Positions 8,547 to 16,309 of a stretch of 64,000 nt of DNA are shown piece by piece (the first letter of the stretch is position 1; every line of letters begins with the position of its first letter). The DNA is from Streptomyces pseudovenezuelae (lineage in GTDB: Bacteria; Actinomycetota; Actinomycetes; Streptomycetales; Streptomycetaceae), in the NCBI RefSeq assembly GCF_001513955.1, contig NZ_KQ948146.1:637663-701662 (forward strand), in the 5' to 3' direction. The notes under the pieces were generated by a model. The model ran no database searches and was not told the DNA's origin. It saw only the letters and a program-made list of their open reading frames with translations. Position numbers and translations under genes: made by a program.

Positions 8547-9706
8547 GTCCGGTCCCTGGGCAGAGGGGGATCACCGCTGAGCAGATGTTCCAGCGGACGC
8601 AGGGTCTCGTCCCAGCTCAGGCGCTCGGCCTGGGCGTAGGCCTCGTCGCTGGCACGCCGCCACCGCCCTTCGTCGCTCAGGTCCTCGACGACGGAGCGGA
8701 ACGTCTCCTCGGTGTAGACCACCGAGCCCCGCAGCAGGTCGAGGTGGCGCCGCCAGGAGGGGACGAGCACGGGCAGCCCGTACGACAGGTAGTGGACGTG
8801 CTTGGAGGAGAACCCGTCCCGGCGCAACTGGTCCTCGCTGCACGTGACCAGTCCCAGCTGGTAGGTGCGCAGCACGTCGATCGAGGGCGCGTAGCCGAGG
8901 TAGTTGAGTCCGAGCGCGGGGTCCGGCGGGGGGCCGCCGTACACGTCGATGCGGGGGTACAGCCGGGACAGGCGGGACAGCAGGGCCGGGTTGTTGAAAC
9001 CGGCGGTCACGTTGCCGAGGTAGACGACGCGCGGCGGGGTGGCGAAGTCCGCCCGCCGCGGTGCGGGGACACAGCCGAAGTTGAGTGACATCAGGTTGTG
9101 CCCGCTGATCCGGTAGTGCTCGACGGCGTAGCGCGCGTACGAGTCCCAGTGCAGGGCCAGGTGGTCGACGCCCTCGAAGATCGCCGTCTCCAGCCTGCGC
9201 AGCTTCCGGTGCTGCCGGTCCGTCACCCTGCCGTCGAAGTACACCTCGTCGGCCCAGGGGGCGGGGGCGTCGTAGAGCGTGCGGGCCGACCTGGCCTCGG
9301 CCAGCACTCCGGCGTCGTAGATGGTCTCGCAGATCACCAGGTCGTAGTCGTCGAGCGGCAGCGTGCGCTTGAGGATGGCGCGGCGCAGCCGGTGATCCGC
9401 CAGGAGGAGGTAGTAGGAGAGGTGGCTCCGCCCGAACCGCCAGCGCCGGGTCAGGACGGCCGCCGTCGCCTCGGTCGCGTAGAGGGCCGCCTTGCGGGGG
9501 CTCGGTGCGGGGAGTCGGCCCGCGAACCGTCCCGGGGCGCGGCTGGACCGGCTCAGGTGATAGGTGTCGACGAGGCGCACGTCGTGGCCCAGTTGCCGCA
9601 GGAAGCGCTGGATCTCGACGGGCTTCACGCCGTTGGCGTAGGCGTCGAGCTGGCAGATGACGAGGACGTGCTTCGTTCCTGTCGCCCTCGTGGGCACGCT
9701 GGTCAA
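8537..9706 (-). CDS. Glycosyltransferase, GT-B type (GT4-like)
   Basis: 389 residues from a TTG at 9706. This start is chosen because GAGGAGG, which overlaps the stop of the upstream LCP gene, lies about 7 nt ahead; the longer frame would run into that gene. The N-terminal half (HVLVICQLDAYANGVKPVEIQRFLRQLGHDVRLV, in outline) and the C-terminal half (RVVYLGNV, IDVYGG, then FSSKHVHYLSYGLPVLVP) are the two Rossmann domains of a GT-B enzyme. The latter element is the nucleotide-sugar contact region of GT4-like proteins. It is probably cytoplasmic and acts on the growing lipid-linked oligosaccharide. Confidence 0.82.
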   Translation of the reverse strand: MTSVPTRATGTKHVLVICQLDAYANGVKPVEIQRFLRQLGHDVRLVDTYHLSRSSRAPGRFAGRLPAPSPRKAALYATEATAAVLTRRWRFGRSHLSYYLLLADHRLRRAILKRTLPLDDYDLVICETIYDAGVLAEARSARTLYDAPAPWADEVYFDGRVTDRQHRKLRRLETAIFEGVDHLALHWDSYARYAVEHYRISGHNLMSLNFGCVPAPRRADFATPPRVVYLGNVTAGFNNPALLSRLSRLYPRIDVYGGPPPDPALGLNYLGYAPSIDVLRTYQLGLVTCSEDQLRRDGFSSKHVHYLSYGLPVLVPSWRRHLDLLRGSVVYTEETFRSVVEDLSDEGRWRRASDEAYAQAERLSWDETLRPLEHLLSGDPPLPRDRTWT

Positions 9707-9710
9707 CGGA

Positions 9711-10763
9711 TTACCTCCTCGCGGTGGCGGGTTCCTCTCCCGGTGGACGGCCGGCTTCGGCGGCACGGGTCTGCGCGCGCAGCGCCGGCTTGTCGAGGAT
9801 CAGCACGTACTGGCCGCGGATCATGTCGGACCGGATGATCGGCGCGGTGGCGAAACGGGTGTCCGCGCCGCTCAGATGGCGCAGGCCGAGGGCGAGGTTG
9901 CGCAGGTCCCCGTTGGACATCCGGTCGTCGACGCTCACCGCGCGCGTGATCGCGTCGAGCATCCGGTCGGTGCCGAGCGGGTCGGTGATGCTGATGTCGG
10001 CGCGGATCCGGCCGACCAGGCTCTGGAGGAACTGCTGCTGGTGCTTGATGCGGTCCAGTTCGCCGCCCGGCAGACCGTGTCGCTGGCGGACGTAGGCCAG
10101 GGCCTGTTCGCCGTTCAGGACGTGGGTGCCGGCGGGGAAGTGGCGGTTCTGCTCCGGGTCGTAGGTGTCGCGCGGGATGGTCACGGGGACGCCGCCGACG
10201 GCGTCGGTGAGGGAGCGGAAACCGTGCCAGTCGATGACACCGAAGTGGTCGACGCGGGTGCCGGTGAGGCGCTCCACGGTCTGGATGAGCAGGGGTGGTC
10301 CGCCCCAGGAGAAGGCGGCGTTGATCTTCGCCGAGCCGTGGCCGGGGATCGCCACCCAGCTGTCCCGGGGGATGGACAGGGTGTAGGCGCTGTTCTCGTC
10401 GTGGCCGAGGTGCACCAGCATCAGCGTGTCGCTGCGCTGCGCCCCGTACTTCCACAGCTGGGCGGTGGCGTCGCTGCCGGTGGTCGGGCGCGGGGAGCGG
10501 CTGTCGACGCCGGCCAGCAGGAAGGTCGTACCGCCGTCGTGTCCCGTGGACTCGGGCGGGCGGGGGCCCTTGGGGAAGGCGTCGGGGATGCGGGCGACCT
10601 GGTCGCCGTAGTGGTCGGTGGCCCACCAGATGCCACCGGCGCCGAGGCCGAGCAGGGCGAGGACGGTGACGAGGGCGAGCACCAGGATGCGGCGCAGCCG
10701 GCGGCGGCGGCGCCGGACCTGTGGTCTCGGCTCCCAGTTCGGCCATCCCCGGCGCGCGGACAT
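9711..10763 (-). CDS. LytR-CpsA-Psr (LCP) family glycopolymer ligase
   Basis: 350 residues with a basic N-terminal tail, one membrane helix (about residues 25-47) and an extracellular LCP domain. Conserved LCP elements are visible: FLLAGVDSR, RSDTLMLVHL, SIPRDSWV, AKINAAFSWGG, and DRIKHQQQFLQ with the arginines that bind the polyprenyl pyrophosphate. LCP enzymes transfer finished glycopolymers from the undecaprenyl carrier onto peptidoglycan. Its presence suggests that the product of this cluster ends up attached to the cell wall. The ATG overlaps the stop of the upstream fusion gene by one base (TGATG), so translation is probably coupled. Confidence 0.9.
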   Translation of the reverse strand: MSARRGWPNWEPRPQVRRRRRRLRRILVLALVTVLALLGLGAGGIWWATDHYGDQVARIPDAFPKGPRPPESTGHDGGTTFLLAGVDSRSPRPTTGSDATAQLWKYGAQRSDTLMLVHLGHDENSAYTLSIPRDSWVAIPGHGSAKINAAFSWGGPPLLIQTVERLTGTRVDHFGVIDWHGFRSLTDAVGGVPVTIPRDTYDPEQNRHFPAGTHVLNGEQALAYVRQRHGLPGGELDRIKHQQQFLQSLVGRIRADISITDPLGTDRMLDAITRAVSVDDRMSNGDLRNLALGLRHLSGADTRFATAPIIRSDMIRGQYVLILDKPALRAQTRAAEAGRPPGEEPATARR

Positions 10764-13486
10764 CAGAAGTCGTCCGGGTACGGATCGGCCAGCCCGGCCT
10801 GCGGCTCGGGTGTCGGGGCCGGGGCGGGGAAGCCGGGCAGGAGGTCGGTGAGGATGCGGCGCAGCTCGTCGGTGTCGTTGCTGTCGGCGGCGGCGTACAG
10901 CTTGGGCAGGCGCCGGGTGAGGTCGGCGGAGCGTTCGTCCGTGGAGGTGGCGGCGAGGATGCCCGGGTGCGAGGTGCGGGTGTGGTCCTCCCGGGTGGAG
11001 AACAGCGTCTCGTTGAGCTTCTCGCCGGGGCGCAGTCCGGTGTAGCGGATGTCCACGTCGGGGACGTGCAGGGAGTTGGCGTAGCCGCGGACGAGGTCGA
11101 CGATCCGCACGGGGCCGTTCATGTCCAGTACGAACACCTCGTCGCCGCGGGCCATGTGTGCCGCTTCGAGGACCAGTCCGACGGCCTCCTCGACGGTCAT
11201 GAAGAAGCGGGTCGCCTCGGGGTGGGTGACGGTCACCGGGGAGCCCGCTCCCAGTTGCTGGGCCACGACGGAGAGCAGGGAGCCACGGCTGCCCAGCACG
11301 TTGCCGAAGCGGACGGCGGCGAACACCGTCCCGGGTGGGGCGTTCTGCTGGGCGCGGTGCACGATCAGCTCGGCCAGTCGTTTCGTGGCGCCCAGCACCG
11401 ACACCGGGTCGGCCGCCTTGTCCGTCGAGATCAGCACGAACCGCGCGGTGCCGACGGCCGCGGCGGCCCTGACCAGGTTCTCGGTGCCGCGCACGTTCGT
11501 CTTCACGCCCTCGCAGGGGTGGAGTTCGAGGAGCGGCAGGTGTTTGTGCGCGGCCGCGTGGAAGACCACCTCGGGGCGCAGCTGGTGGAAGATCTGGTCG
11601 ATCCGGGGGCGGTCGCGGATGTCCGAGATGACGATGTCGTCGGTGTGCAGGGCGTCGCCGTGCAGCTCCAGTTCGAGCCGGTGCAGGTTGGACTCGTCGT
11701 GGTCGAGGAGGAAGAGACGGCTCGGGCCGAACGCGCGGACCTGGTGGCACAGTTCGCTGCCGATCGAGCCGCCGGCCCCGGTGACCAGGACACGTCGTCC
11801 GGCGATCGTGGCGCCCGCCTCGGGACTGACCACATGCATCTCGGCGCGGCCGATCAGCGCGCGCACGTCCAGTTCCCGCATGTCGTCGCCGACCACGTCG
11901 CGGCGGAGCGCGGCGATGAACGACGGCAGGTACCGCACACGGGCCCCCGCGGCCTCGGCGGCCCGCGCCACCTGGCGGAACCGGGTCGGGGCCAGGCCGG
12001 GAACGGCCACGATCACCGCTTCGGCCCGGTGCAGCGACACCGCGGTCCCGGTGTCCTCCAGTGTGCCCAGGACCGGCAGGCCGCCGACGGAGCCCGCCCG
12101 GCGCTTGGCCGGATCGTCGTCCAGGAAGCCGACGGGCTGGAGTCCGTACTGCGGAGTGCGGGCGAGGTCCCGGGCCAGTGCCCGCCCGGCCTCACCGGCT
12201 CCGATGACCAGGGTGCGCAGACCGGTGGGGCGGCGGGAGCCGGCCGCGTGCCGTGAGAGCTGGGCGCAGACCCGGCTCACCGAGCGCTCGGTGAGGTGCG
12301 GGTACAGGGGCAGGGAGAGCAGTTGCGGGAAGAGCGTGTCGGCGCCCGGCAGTCCGCCGGCCGGGATGATCGAGGCGCGTCGGAAGTACGGCATGTGGTG
12401 CAGCGGGATGAAGTGGACCGATGTGCCGATGCCCTGTTCGGCCAGCCGCTCGACGAGTTCGTCGCGGCCCGTCCCGTAGGAGTCCAGTACCCGGACGACC
12501 TGGAGATGGCGGGCGTGCCGGCCGGGTGCCGTGGTGTGCAGCGGTTCGAGTCCCGGTACGGCCTCCAGTGCCGCCGCGTACTGCTCTGCCAGGGCCTGCC
12601 GTCGTTCCTGCCAGTCGTCCAGGTGGCGCAGTTGGGCCCGTCCGATGGCGGCTTGCAGGTCCGTCATGTTGGCCTTGAGGCCGGCCTCGTCGACGGTGTA
12701 GCGCCAGCTGCCGCCGGGCAGTGTGCGCCGCCAGGCGTCGGCGGACATGCCGTGCAGCCGGGCGCGGCGGATCCGGTCGGCGAGCAGCTGATCGTCGGTG
12801 GTGACCATGCCGCCCTCGCCGATCGGCAGGTTCTTGGTGGCGTAGAAGCTGAAGCAGGTCGCCCGTGACACGCTGCCCACGGCCCGTTCTCCCACCGTGG
12901 CGCCCAGGGCGTGCGCGGCGTCCTCGATCACCTCGGCGAGGGAGAGGCCGGCCGCCTCGGCCAGTTCGGCGACGGGTGCGGGGGCCCCGGTGTAGTGCAG
13001 GACCATCATCGCCCCCGGGCGCCCGCAGGCCGCGGTCGCGGCGGCGACGGTGGCGGGCGTCGCCGTCCCGGTGCCGGGGTCGACGTCGACGAGGACGGGC
13101 CGCAGTCCGGCGTGCAGGATCGCCTGGGCCGCTCCGCAGAAGGTCAGCGCCGGGATCAGGACGGGCGTGCCGGCCGGGAGCCCGAGGGCGCGCAGCGCCA
13201 GTTCGAGCGCGGCCGTGCAGGAACTCACCGCGACGGCGTGTGCGGCCGACACGTAGTCCGCGAAGTCGTCCTCGAAGCGTTCGGTCTCGTGGCCGGTCGT
13301 GACCCAGCCCGAGGAGAGCACCCGCTGCGCGGCGCGCCGGGCCTCCGGGCTGATCCAGGTCGTGGCGAAGGGCACGTCCCGCTCGTCGAGGAGGTCCGTG
13401 TCGGGCCCGGTGGCGGAGAGGCGGTGCTGAGGGGGCCAGGGGTGGTCCACGGGCTCCTGCCGGGCTCGCAGCCGATGGACGGTCAT
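10763..13486 (-). CDS. Fused DegT-type aminotransferase and CapD/PglF-type sugar dehydratase
   Basis: 907 residues in one uninterrupted frame. Residues about 36-410 form a DegT/DnrJ/EryC1 aminotransferase with the PLP lysine in FYATKNLPIGEGG (K218) and the pyridine-binding aspartate in IEDAAHA (D189). Residues about 423-545 form a Rossmann domain like the CoA-binding part of CapD proteins. Residues about 560-850 are an extended SDR with VTGAGGSIGSE, ISTDKAADPVSVLGATKR (K690 and K702, no catalytic Tyr, as in PglF/WbpM) and RPGEKLNE. Together these would make a UDP-4-amino-4,6-dideoxy sugar from UDP-GlcNAc or a similar donor. The membrane helices usual in PglF/WbpM are absent. GGGGAG lies 6 nt before the ATG. 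Confidence 0.88.
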   Translation of the reverse strand: MTVHRLRARQEPVDHPWPPQHRLSATGPDTDLLDERDVPFATTWISPEARRAAQRVLSSGWVTTGHETERFEDDFADYVSAAHAVAVSSCTAALELALRALGLPAGTPVLIPALTFCGAAQAILHAGLRPVLVDVDPGTGTATPATVAAATAACGRPGAMMVLHYTGAPAPVAELAEAAGLSLAEVIEDAAHALGATVGERAVGSVSRATCFSFYATKNLPIGEGGMVTTDDQLLADRIRRARLHGMSADAWRRTLPGGSWRYTVDEAGLKANMTDLQAAIGRAQLRHLDDWQERRQALAEQYAAALEAVPGLEPLHTTAPGRHARHLQVVRVLDSYGTGRDELVERLAEQGIGTSVHFIPLHHMPYFRRASIIPAGGLPGADTLFPQLLSLPLYPHLTERSVSRVCAQLSRHAAGSRRPTGLRTLVIGAGEAGRALARDLARTPQYGLQPVGFLDDDPAKRRAGSVGGLPVLGTLEDTGTAVSLHRAEAVIVAVPGLAPTRFRQVARAAEAAGARVRYLPSFIAALRRDVVGDDMRELDVRALIGRAEMHVVSPEAGATIAGRRVLVTGAGGSIGSELCHQVRAFGPSRLFLLDHDESNLHRLELELHGDALHTDDIVISDIRDRPRIDQIFHQLRPEVVFHAAAHKHLPLLELHPCEGVKTNVRGTENLVRAAAAVGTARFVLISTDKAADPVSVLGATKRLAELIVHRAQQNAPPGTVFAAVRFGNVLGSRGSLLSVVAQQLGAGSPVTVTHPEATRFFMTVEEAVGLVLEAAHMARGDEVFVLDMNGPVRIVDLVRGYANSLHVPDVDIRYTGLRPGEKLNETLFSTREDHTRTSHPGILAATSTDERSADLTRRLPKLYAAADSNDTDELRRILTDLLPGFPAPAPTPEPQAGLADPYPDDF

Positions 13487-13560
13487 CTCGTACTCCCCAC
13501 TTCTGGCTCTCCCGGGGGACGGTGCTCCGAGCGGGCTCTCGCGCCCTGGGCACCCAGCAG

Positions 13561-13610
13561 CGTATGTTTACGCCGTATACGTACACCTTGCCCCCGGTCA
13601 TGCGTACAGT
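13561..13610. promoter_or_regulatory. Palindromic operator (site B) and TetR promoter region
   Basis: 13561-13585 reads CGTA-N2-TTTACG-C-CGTATA-N2-TACA. This is the same 25-bp palindrome as at 207-231, with two departures from its symmetric core. It lies between the divergent fusion gene (start 13486) and the TetR gene (start 13658). A plus-strand -10-like TACAGT (13605-13610) has TACACC 17 bp upstream, at the edge of the operator, which would allow autorepression. I could not place a convincing -10 for the minus-strand gene. Confidence 0.65.
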
Positions 13611-13657
13611 CAACACAAGCGGAATCACGGCGCGTACCGACCGACTGGAGGCGAGGC

Positions 13658-14392
13658 ATGGCCGGTGAGAGGCCCGAGGCGCGGAGCGGGGACCCCCGGA
13701 CGGCCGGACCGGCACGCCGGGCCGCCGACCGGGGCCGTTACGGCCGGCTCAGCCGGGCTCGGGTGCTGGCCAGCGCCTTGGAGCTGGTGGACCGGGAAGG
13801 GCTGTCGGCGCTGAGCATGCGCCGGCTGGGGGCGGAGCTGGGCGTGGAGGCGATGGCGCTCTACCGGTACGCGGAGGGCAAGGACGCCCTGCTGGACGGG
13901 CTGGTCGAGGCGCTGTACCTGGAGTTGGAGGAGCGGCTGGCCGGGCAGGCGGAGGCATCGTCCTGGCGTGCCGAGCTCCAGCGTGTCGCGCGGGCGACCT
14001 ACGAGGTGTGTCTCGCCCACCCTCAGGCGGTCCCGCTGCTCACGACGCGGATGCTGGCGGTCCCGCTGGCCCGTCGCCCGCTCGCGGTGCTGAGGAACCA
14101 CGAGCGGGTGCTGACGCTGCTCACCGGCGCCGGGTTCGACGACGCTGCCGTCGTCGGCCTCTTCCGGGCTTTCAACTCATGGCTGATCGGCTACGTCTCC
14201 GAGGAGTTGCGGCCGATGGTGGACAACCCCGACGAGGAGGAACCGGCGTTCCGCCTGGGCCTGCACCGCATGCCGGCCCACGAGTTGCCCGTCCTGCGGG
14301 GCGTGGCCGCCGCACTCGCCGAGCGCGGCGGAACCGAGGGACTGGCGACCGGGCTGGACGCTCTGCTCGACCGCCTCGCCGCAACGGGGTGA
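13658..14392 (+). CDS. TetR-family transcriptional regulator (TetR_C_1 type)
   Basis: 244 residues; the ATG at 13658 follows GGAGGCGAGG. The helix-turn-helix lies at about residues 30-85 (ASALELVDREGLSALSMRRL, then GVEAMALYRYAEGKDALLDG), and the ligand domain resembles the tetracycline-repressor C-terminal family. It is divergent from the polysaccharide genes and its promoter carries site B, repeated at 207-231 upstream of the leftward glycosyltransferase. It is therefore the best candidate for a local repressor of the cluster. The ligand is unknown. Its stop is 40 bp from the convergent aldo/keto reductase. Confidence 0.85.
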   Translation: MAGERPEARSGDPRTAGPARRAADRGRYGRLSRARVLASALELVDREGLSALSMRRLGAELGVEAMALYRYAEGKDALLDGLVEALYLELEERLAGQAEASSWRAELQRVARATYEVCLAHPQAVPLLTTRMLAVPLARRPLAVLRNHERVLTLLTGAGFDDAAVVGLFRAFNSWLIGYVSEELRPMVDNPDEEEPAFRLGLHRMPAHELPVLRGVAAALAERGGTEGLATGLDALLDRLAATG

Positions 14393-14432
14393 ACCCGCCC
14401 GGCCACCCTCAGCCCGCACGACCCCGACAGCC

Positions 14433-15416
14433 TCAGCCCACCGCGTCCAACCGCTCCCGCTGCTCCCCCGTGAGCTCCAAGTCCACCGCCGCCAGGTTCT
14501 CCTCCAGCTGCGCCACGGACGACACCCCGGCGAGGGGGACGACAGGCAGACCGCTGCCGATCTGCCAGGCCAGGACCACCTGGTTGACGGTCGCGCCCGT
14601 CTCCTTCGCCACCTCGGCCAGGACCTTCAGGCGGGGCGGGGTGCCCGGGTGGTCGAAGTCCGCGGGGAGGCGGTCCGGGTGGGTGTAGGCGCCCTTGAGG
14701 AGCGGTGAGTACGCGACCAGGGTGAGGGCGGGCTCGGCGCGCAGGTAGCTCAGCAGGTCCGCGCCCGCGTGGCCGAGGCTGCCGTCGGGGAACAAGGGCT
14801 CCGGGACGTCGGTGCGGGGGCGCAGATGGCTGTGGGCGTACTGGAGGACCTCGTAGGCGGGCAGACCGGCCGCAGCGGCCAGGGCTCGGGCCCGTTCCAC
14901 CCGCCACACCGCGTGGTTGCTCACACCCAGCAGGCCCACCGTGCCCTCGGCGACCAGTTCGGCGAACCCCTCCACCGTTTCCTGGAGCGGGACCTCGTGG
15001 TCCTCTATGTGCGCGTAGAGGAGGTCCAGCTTGGCCACGCCGAGGCGTTCCCGGCTGCGTTCCGCGGACTCGCGGATCACCTTGGCCGACAGGCCCTCCG
15101 CGTTGTCGACGTAGCTCGTGCCGGGGGCCAGGGGGCGGGCGCCGAGCTTCGTGGCGATGACGATCTCGTCGCCGATGCCGCGGCTGCGCCGCCACCGGCC
15201 GAGCAGTTCCTCGCTCTGGCCGCCCTGGCCGCCGTCCTCCCAGAAGGCGTAGTTGTCGGAGGTGTCGATGAAGTTGCCGCCGGCCTCGACATAGCGGTCG
15301 AGGACGGCGAAGGAGGTCTCCTCGTCGGTCCGTGAGCCGAAGAGCATCGCGCCGAGCGCGAGCACACTGACCTCTCGGCGGGTGGCCGGGTCGGTGCCGA
15401 TGGTGCGGTACTTCAT
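14433..15416 (-). CDS. Aldo/keto reductase
   Basis: 327 residues from the ATG at 15416, which has GGGAGGAC upstream; a longer frame to 15455 lacks this. This is a TIM-barrel NAD(P)H-dependent oxidoreductase. The catalytic tetrad is visible: D and Y in GNFIDTSDNYAF, K in VIATKLGA, H in LYAHIEDH. The C-terminal cofactor-binding region includes VNQVVLAWQIGSGLPVVPLAG. Aldehyde or ketone substrate unknown. The upstream region has the hallmarks of a MerR-controlled promoter, so induction by electrophiles or oxidants is plausible. No partner gene is adjacent on the same strand except the Nudix gene further upstream. Confidence 0.88.
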   Translation of the reverse strand: MKYRTIGTDPATRREVSVLALGAMLFGSRTDEETSFAVLDRYVEAGGNFIDTSDNYAFWEDGGQGGQSEELLGRWRRSRGIGDEIVIATKLGARPLAPGTSYVDNAEGLSAKVIRESAERSRERLGVAKLDLLYAHIEDHEVPLQETVEGFAELVAEGTVGLLGVSNHAVWRVERARALAAAAGLPAYEVLQYAHSHLRPRTDVPEPLFPDGSLGHAGADLLSYLRAEPALTLVAYSPLLKGAYTHPDRLPADFDHPGTPPRLKVLAEVAKETGATVNQVVLAWQIGSGLPVVPLAGVSSVAQLEENLAAVDLELTGEQRERLDAVG

Positions 15417-15460
15417 GATGATGTCCTCCCGTATGCACCCCTCTTCGGGGCACACACGGC

Positions 15461-15491
15461 AGTCTTCATCTTGAAGCGCACTTCAAGTCAA
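15461..15491 (-). promoter_or_regulatory. MerR-type promoter with 19-bp spacer
   Basis: On the minus strand, TTGACT (-35, 15486-15491) and AAGACT (-10, 15461-15466) are separated by 19 bp, an over-long spacer typical of MerR-activated promoters. Inside and at the edge of it is a perfect inverted repeat, CTTGAAG-N4-CTTCAAG (15470-15487), also the usual MerR operator form. It reads into the aldo/keto reductase. No MerR gene is present in the window. Confidence 0.72.
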
Positions 15492-15503
15492 GGGCCCGCG
15501 TGC

Positions 15504-16166
15504 TCACTTGGCGAACGGGCCTTCCAGTGCGGCCCATTGGAGCAGCATGATGGTCTTGGCGTCGGCGATCTCGCCGGTCCGGATCATCTCCAGGGCTCTC
15601 GGGAAGGGCAGTTCGACGATCTCGATGTCCTCGCCCTCTTCGTCGAGCCCGCCGCCCTCGTGGGTGCGGGTCGAGGAGGCGTACTCGGCCGCGTAGAAGC
15701 TGACCCGCTCGGTGACCGAACCCGGGCTCATGTAGACGTCGAAGACGTGGTGGACCTCGCCGATGGTGTGCCCGGTCTCCTCGACGACCTCGCGCCGTAC
15801 CGCGATCTCGGGGTGCTCGTCATCGTCGTCGAGCAGTCCGCCCGGGGTCTCGATCAGCAGGCCGTCGGGGTGCCCGTTGACATAGACGGGGTAGCGGAAC
15901 TGGCGGGTGAGCAGGACGGTTTCGCGTTCCGTGTCGTACAGCAGCATGGTGGCGCCGTTGCCGCGGTCGTGGGTCTCGCGCTCCTGGGTGCTCCAGGTCC
16001 CGTCGGCGCGCCGGAGGTCGAAGGTCGTGGCCCGCTCGACATACCAGTGGCTGGACAGCAGTTTCACCTCGCGGACCCTGACGCGCGGGTTGCGGGTGAG
16101 GTCCAGGCCGGTGCGGTCGAGTCTGGTGCGGCCCCGGCGGTCGGGGAGGTCGGCGCCCTCGGTCAT
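15504..16166 (-). CDS. nudK: Nudix hydrolase, NudK-like (GDP-mannose/ADP-ribose pyrophosphatase)
   Basis: 220 residues from an ATG at 16166 (MTEGADLPD); an in-frame extension to 16241 is possible, and the ribosome-binding site is weak in both cases. The protein follows E. coli NudK along most of its length: ETPGGLLDDDDEHPEIAVRR then EVVEETGHTIGEV (Nudix box), FDVYMSPGSVTE, GGGLDEEGEDIE, and ALEMIRTGEIADAKTIMLL. NudK hydrolyses GDP-mannose and related nucleotide sugars. The box carries one extra residue in the loop before the REVVEE helix. A housekeeping role in nucleotide-sugar pools beside the glycan cluster is plausible but not proven. Confidence 0.8.
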   Translation of the reverse strand: MTEGADLPDRRGRTRLDRTGLDLTRNPRVRVREVKLLSSHWYVERATTFDLRRADGTWSTQERETHDRGNGATMLLYDTERETVLLTRQFRYPVYVNGHPDGLLIETPGGLLDDDDEHPEIAVRREVVEETGHTIGEVHHVFDVYMSPGSVTERVSFYAAEYASSTRTHEGGGLDEEGEDIEIVELPFPRALEMIRTGEIADAKTIMLLQWAALEGPFAK

Positions 16167-16309
16167 CGGACACCCGCCGGGCGGGAGGAGAACGGGGAGC
16201 AGCGGTCGTGGTGCGAGTTGGTCATGCCCCGCTTCTACCATCCGGGCGCGCGCCGCGTCGCGTACGCCACCTCTTCCCCGGTGGCCCCGGCGCTGCTTAG
16301 CGTGCAGCC

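Noticed and set aside
12911..13657. Longer N-terminus for the TetR gene
   Set aside because: An in-frame extension runs through the divergent promoter and operator; the ATG at 13658 has a good ribosome-binding site and gives a normal TetR length.
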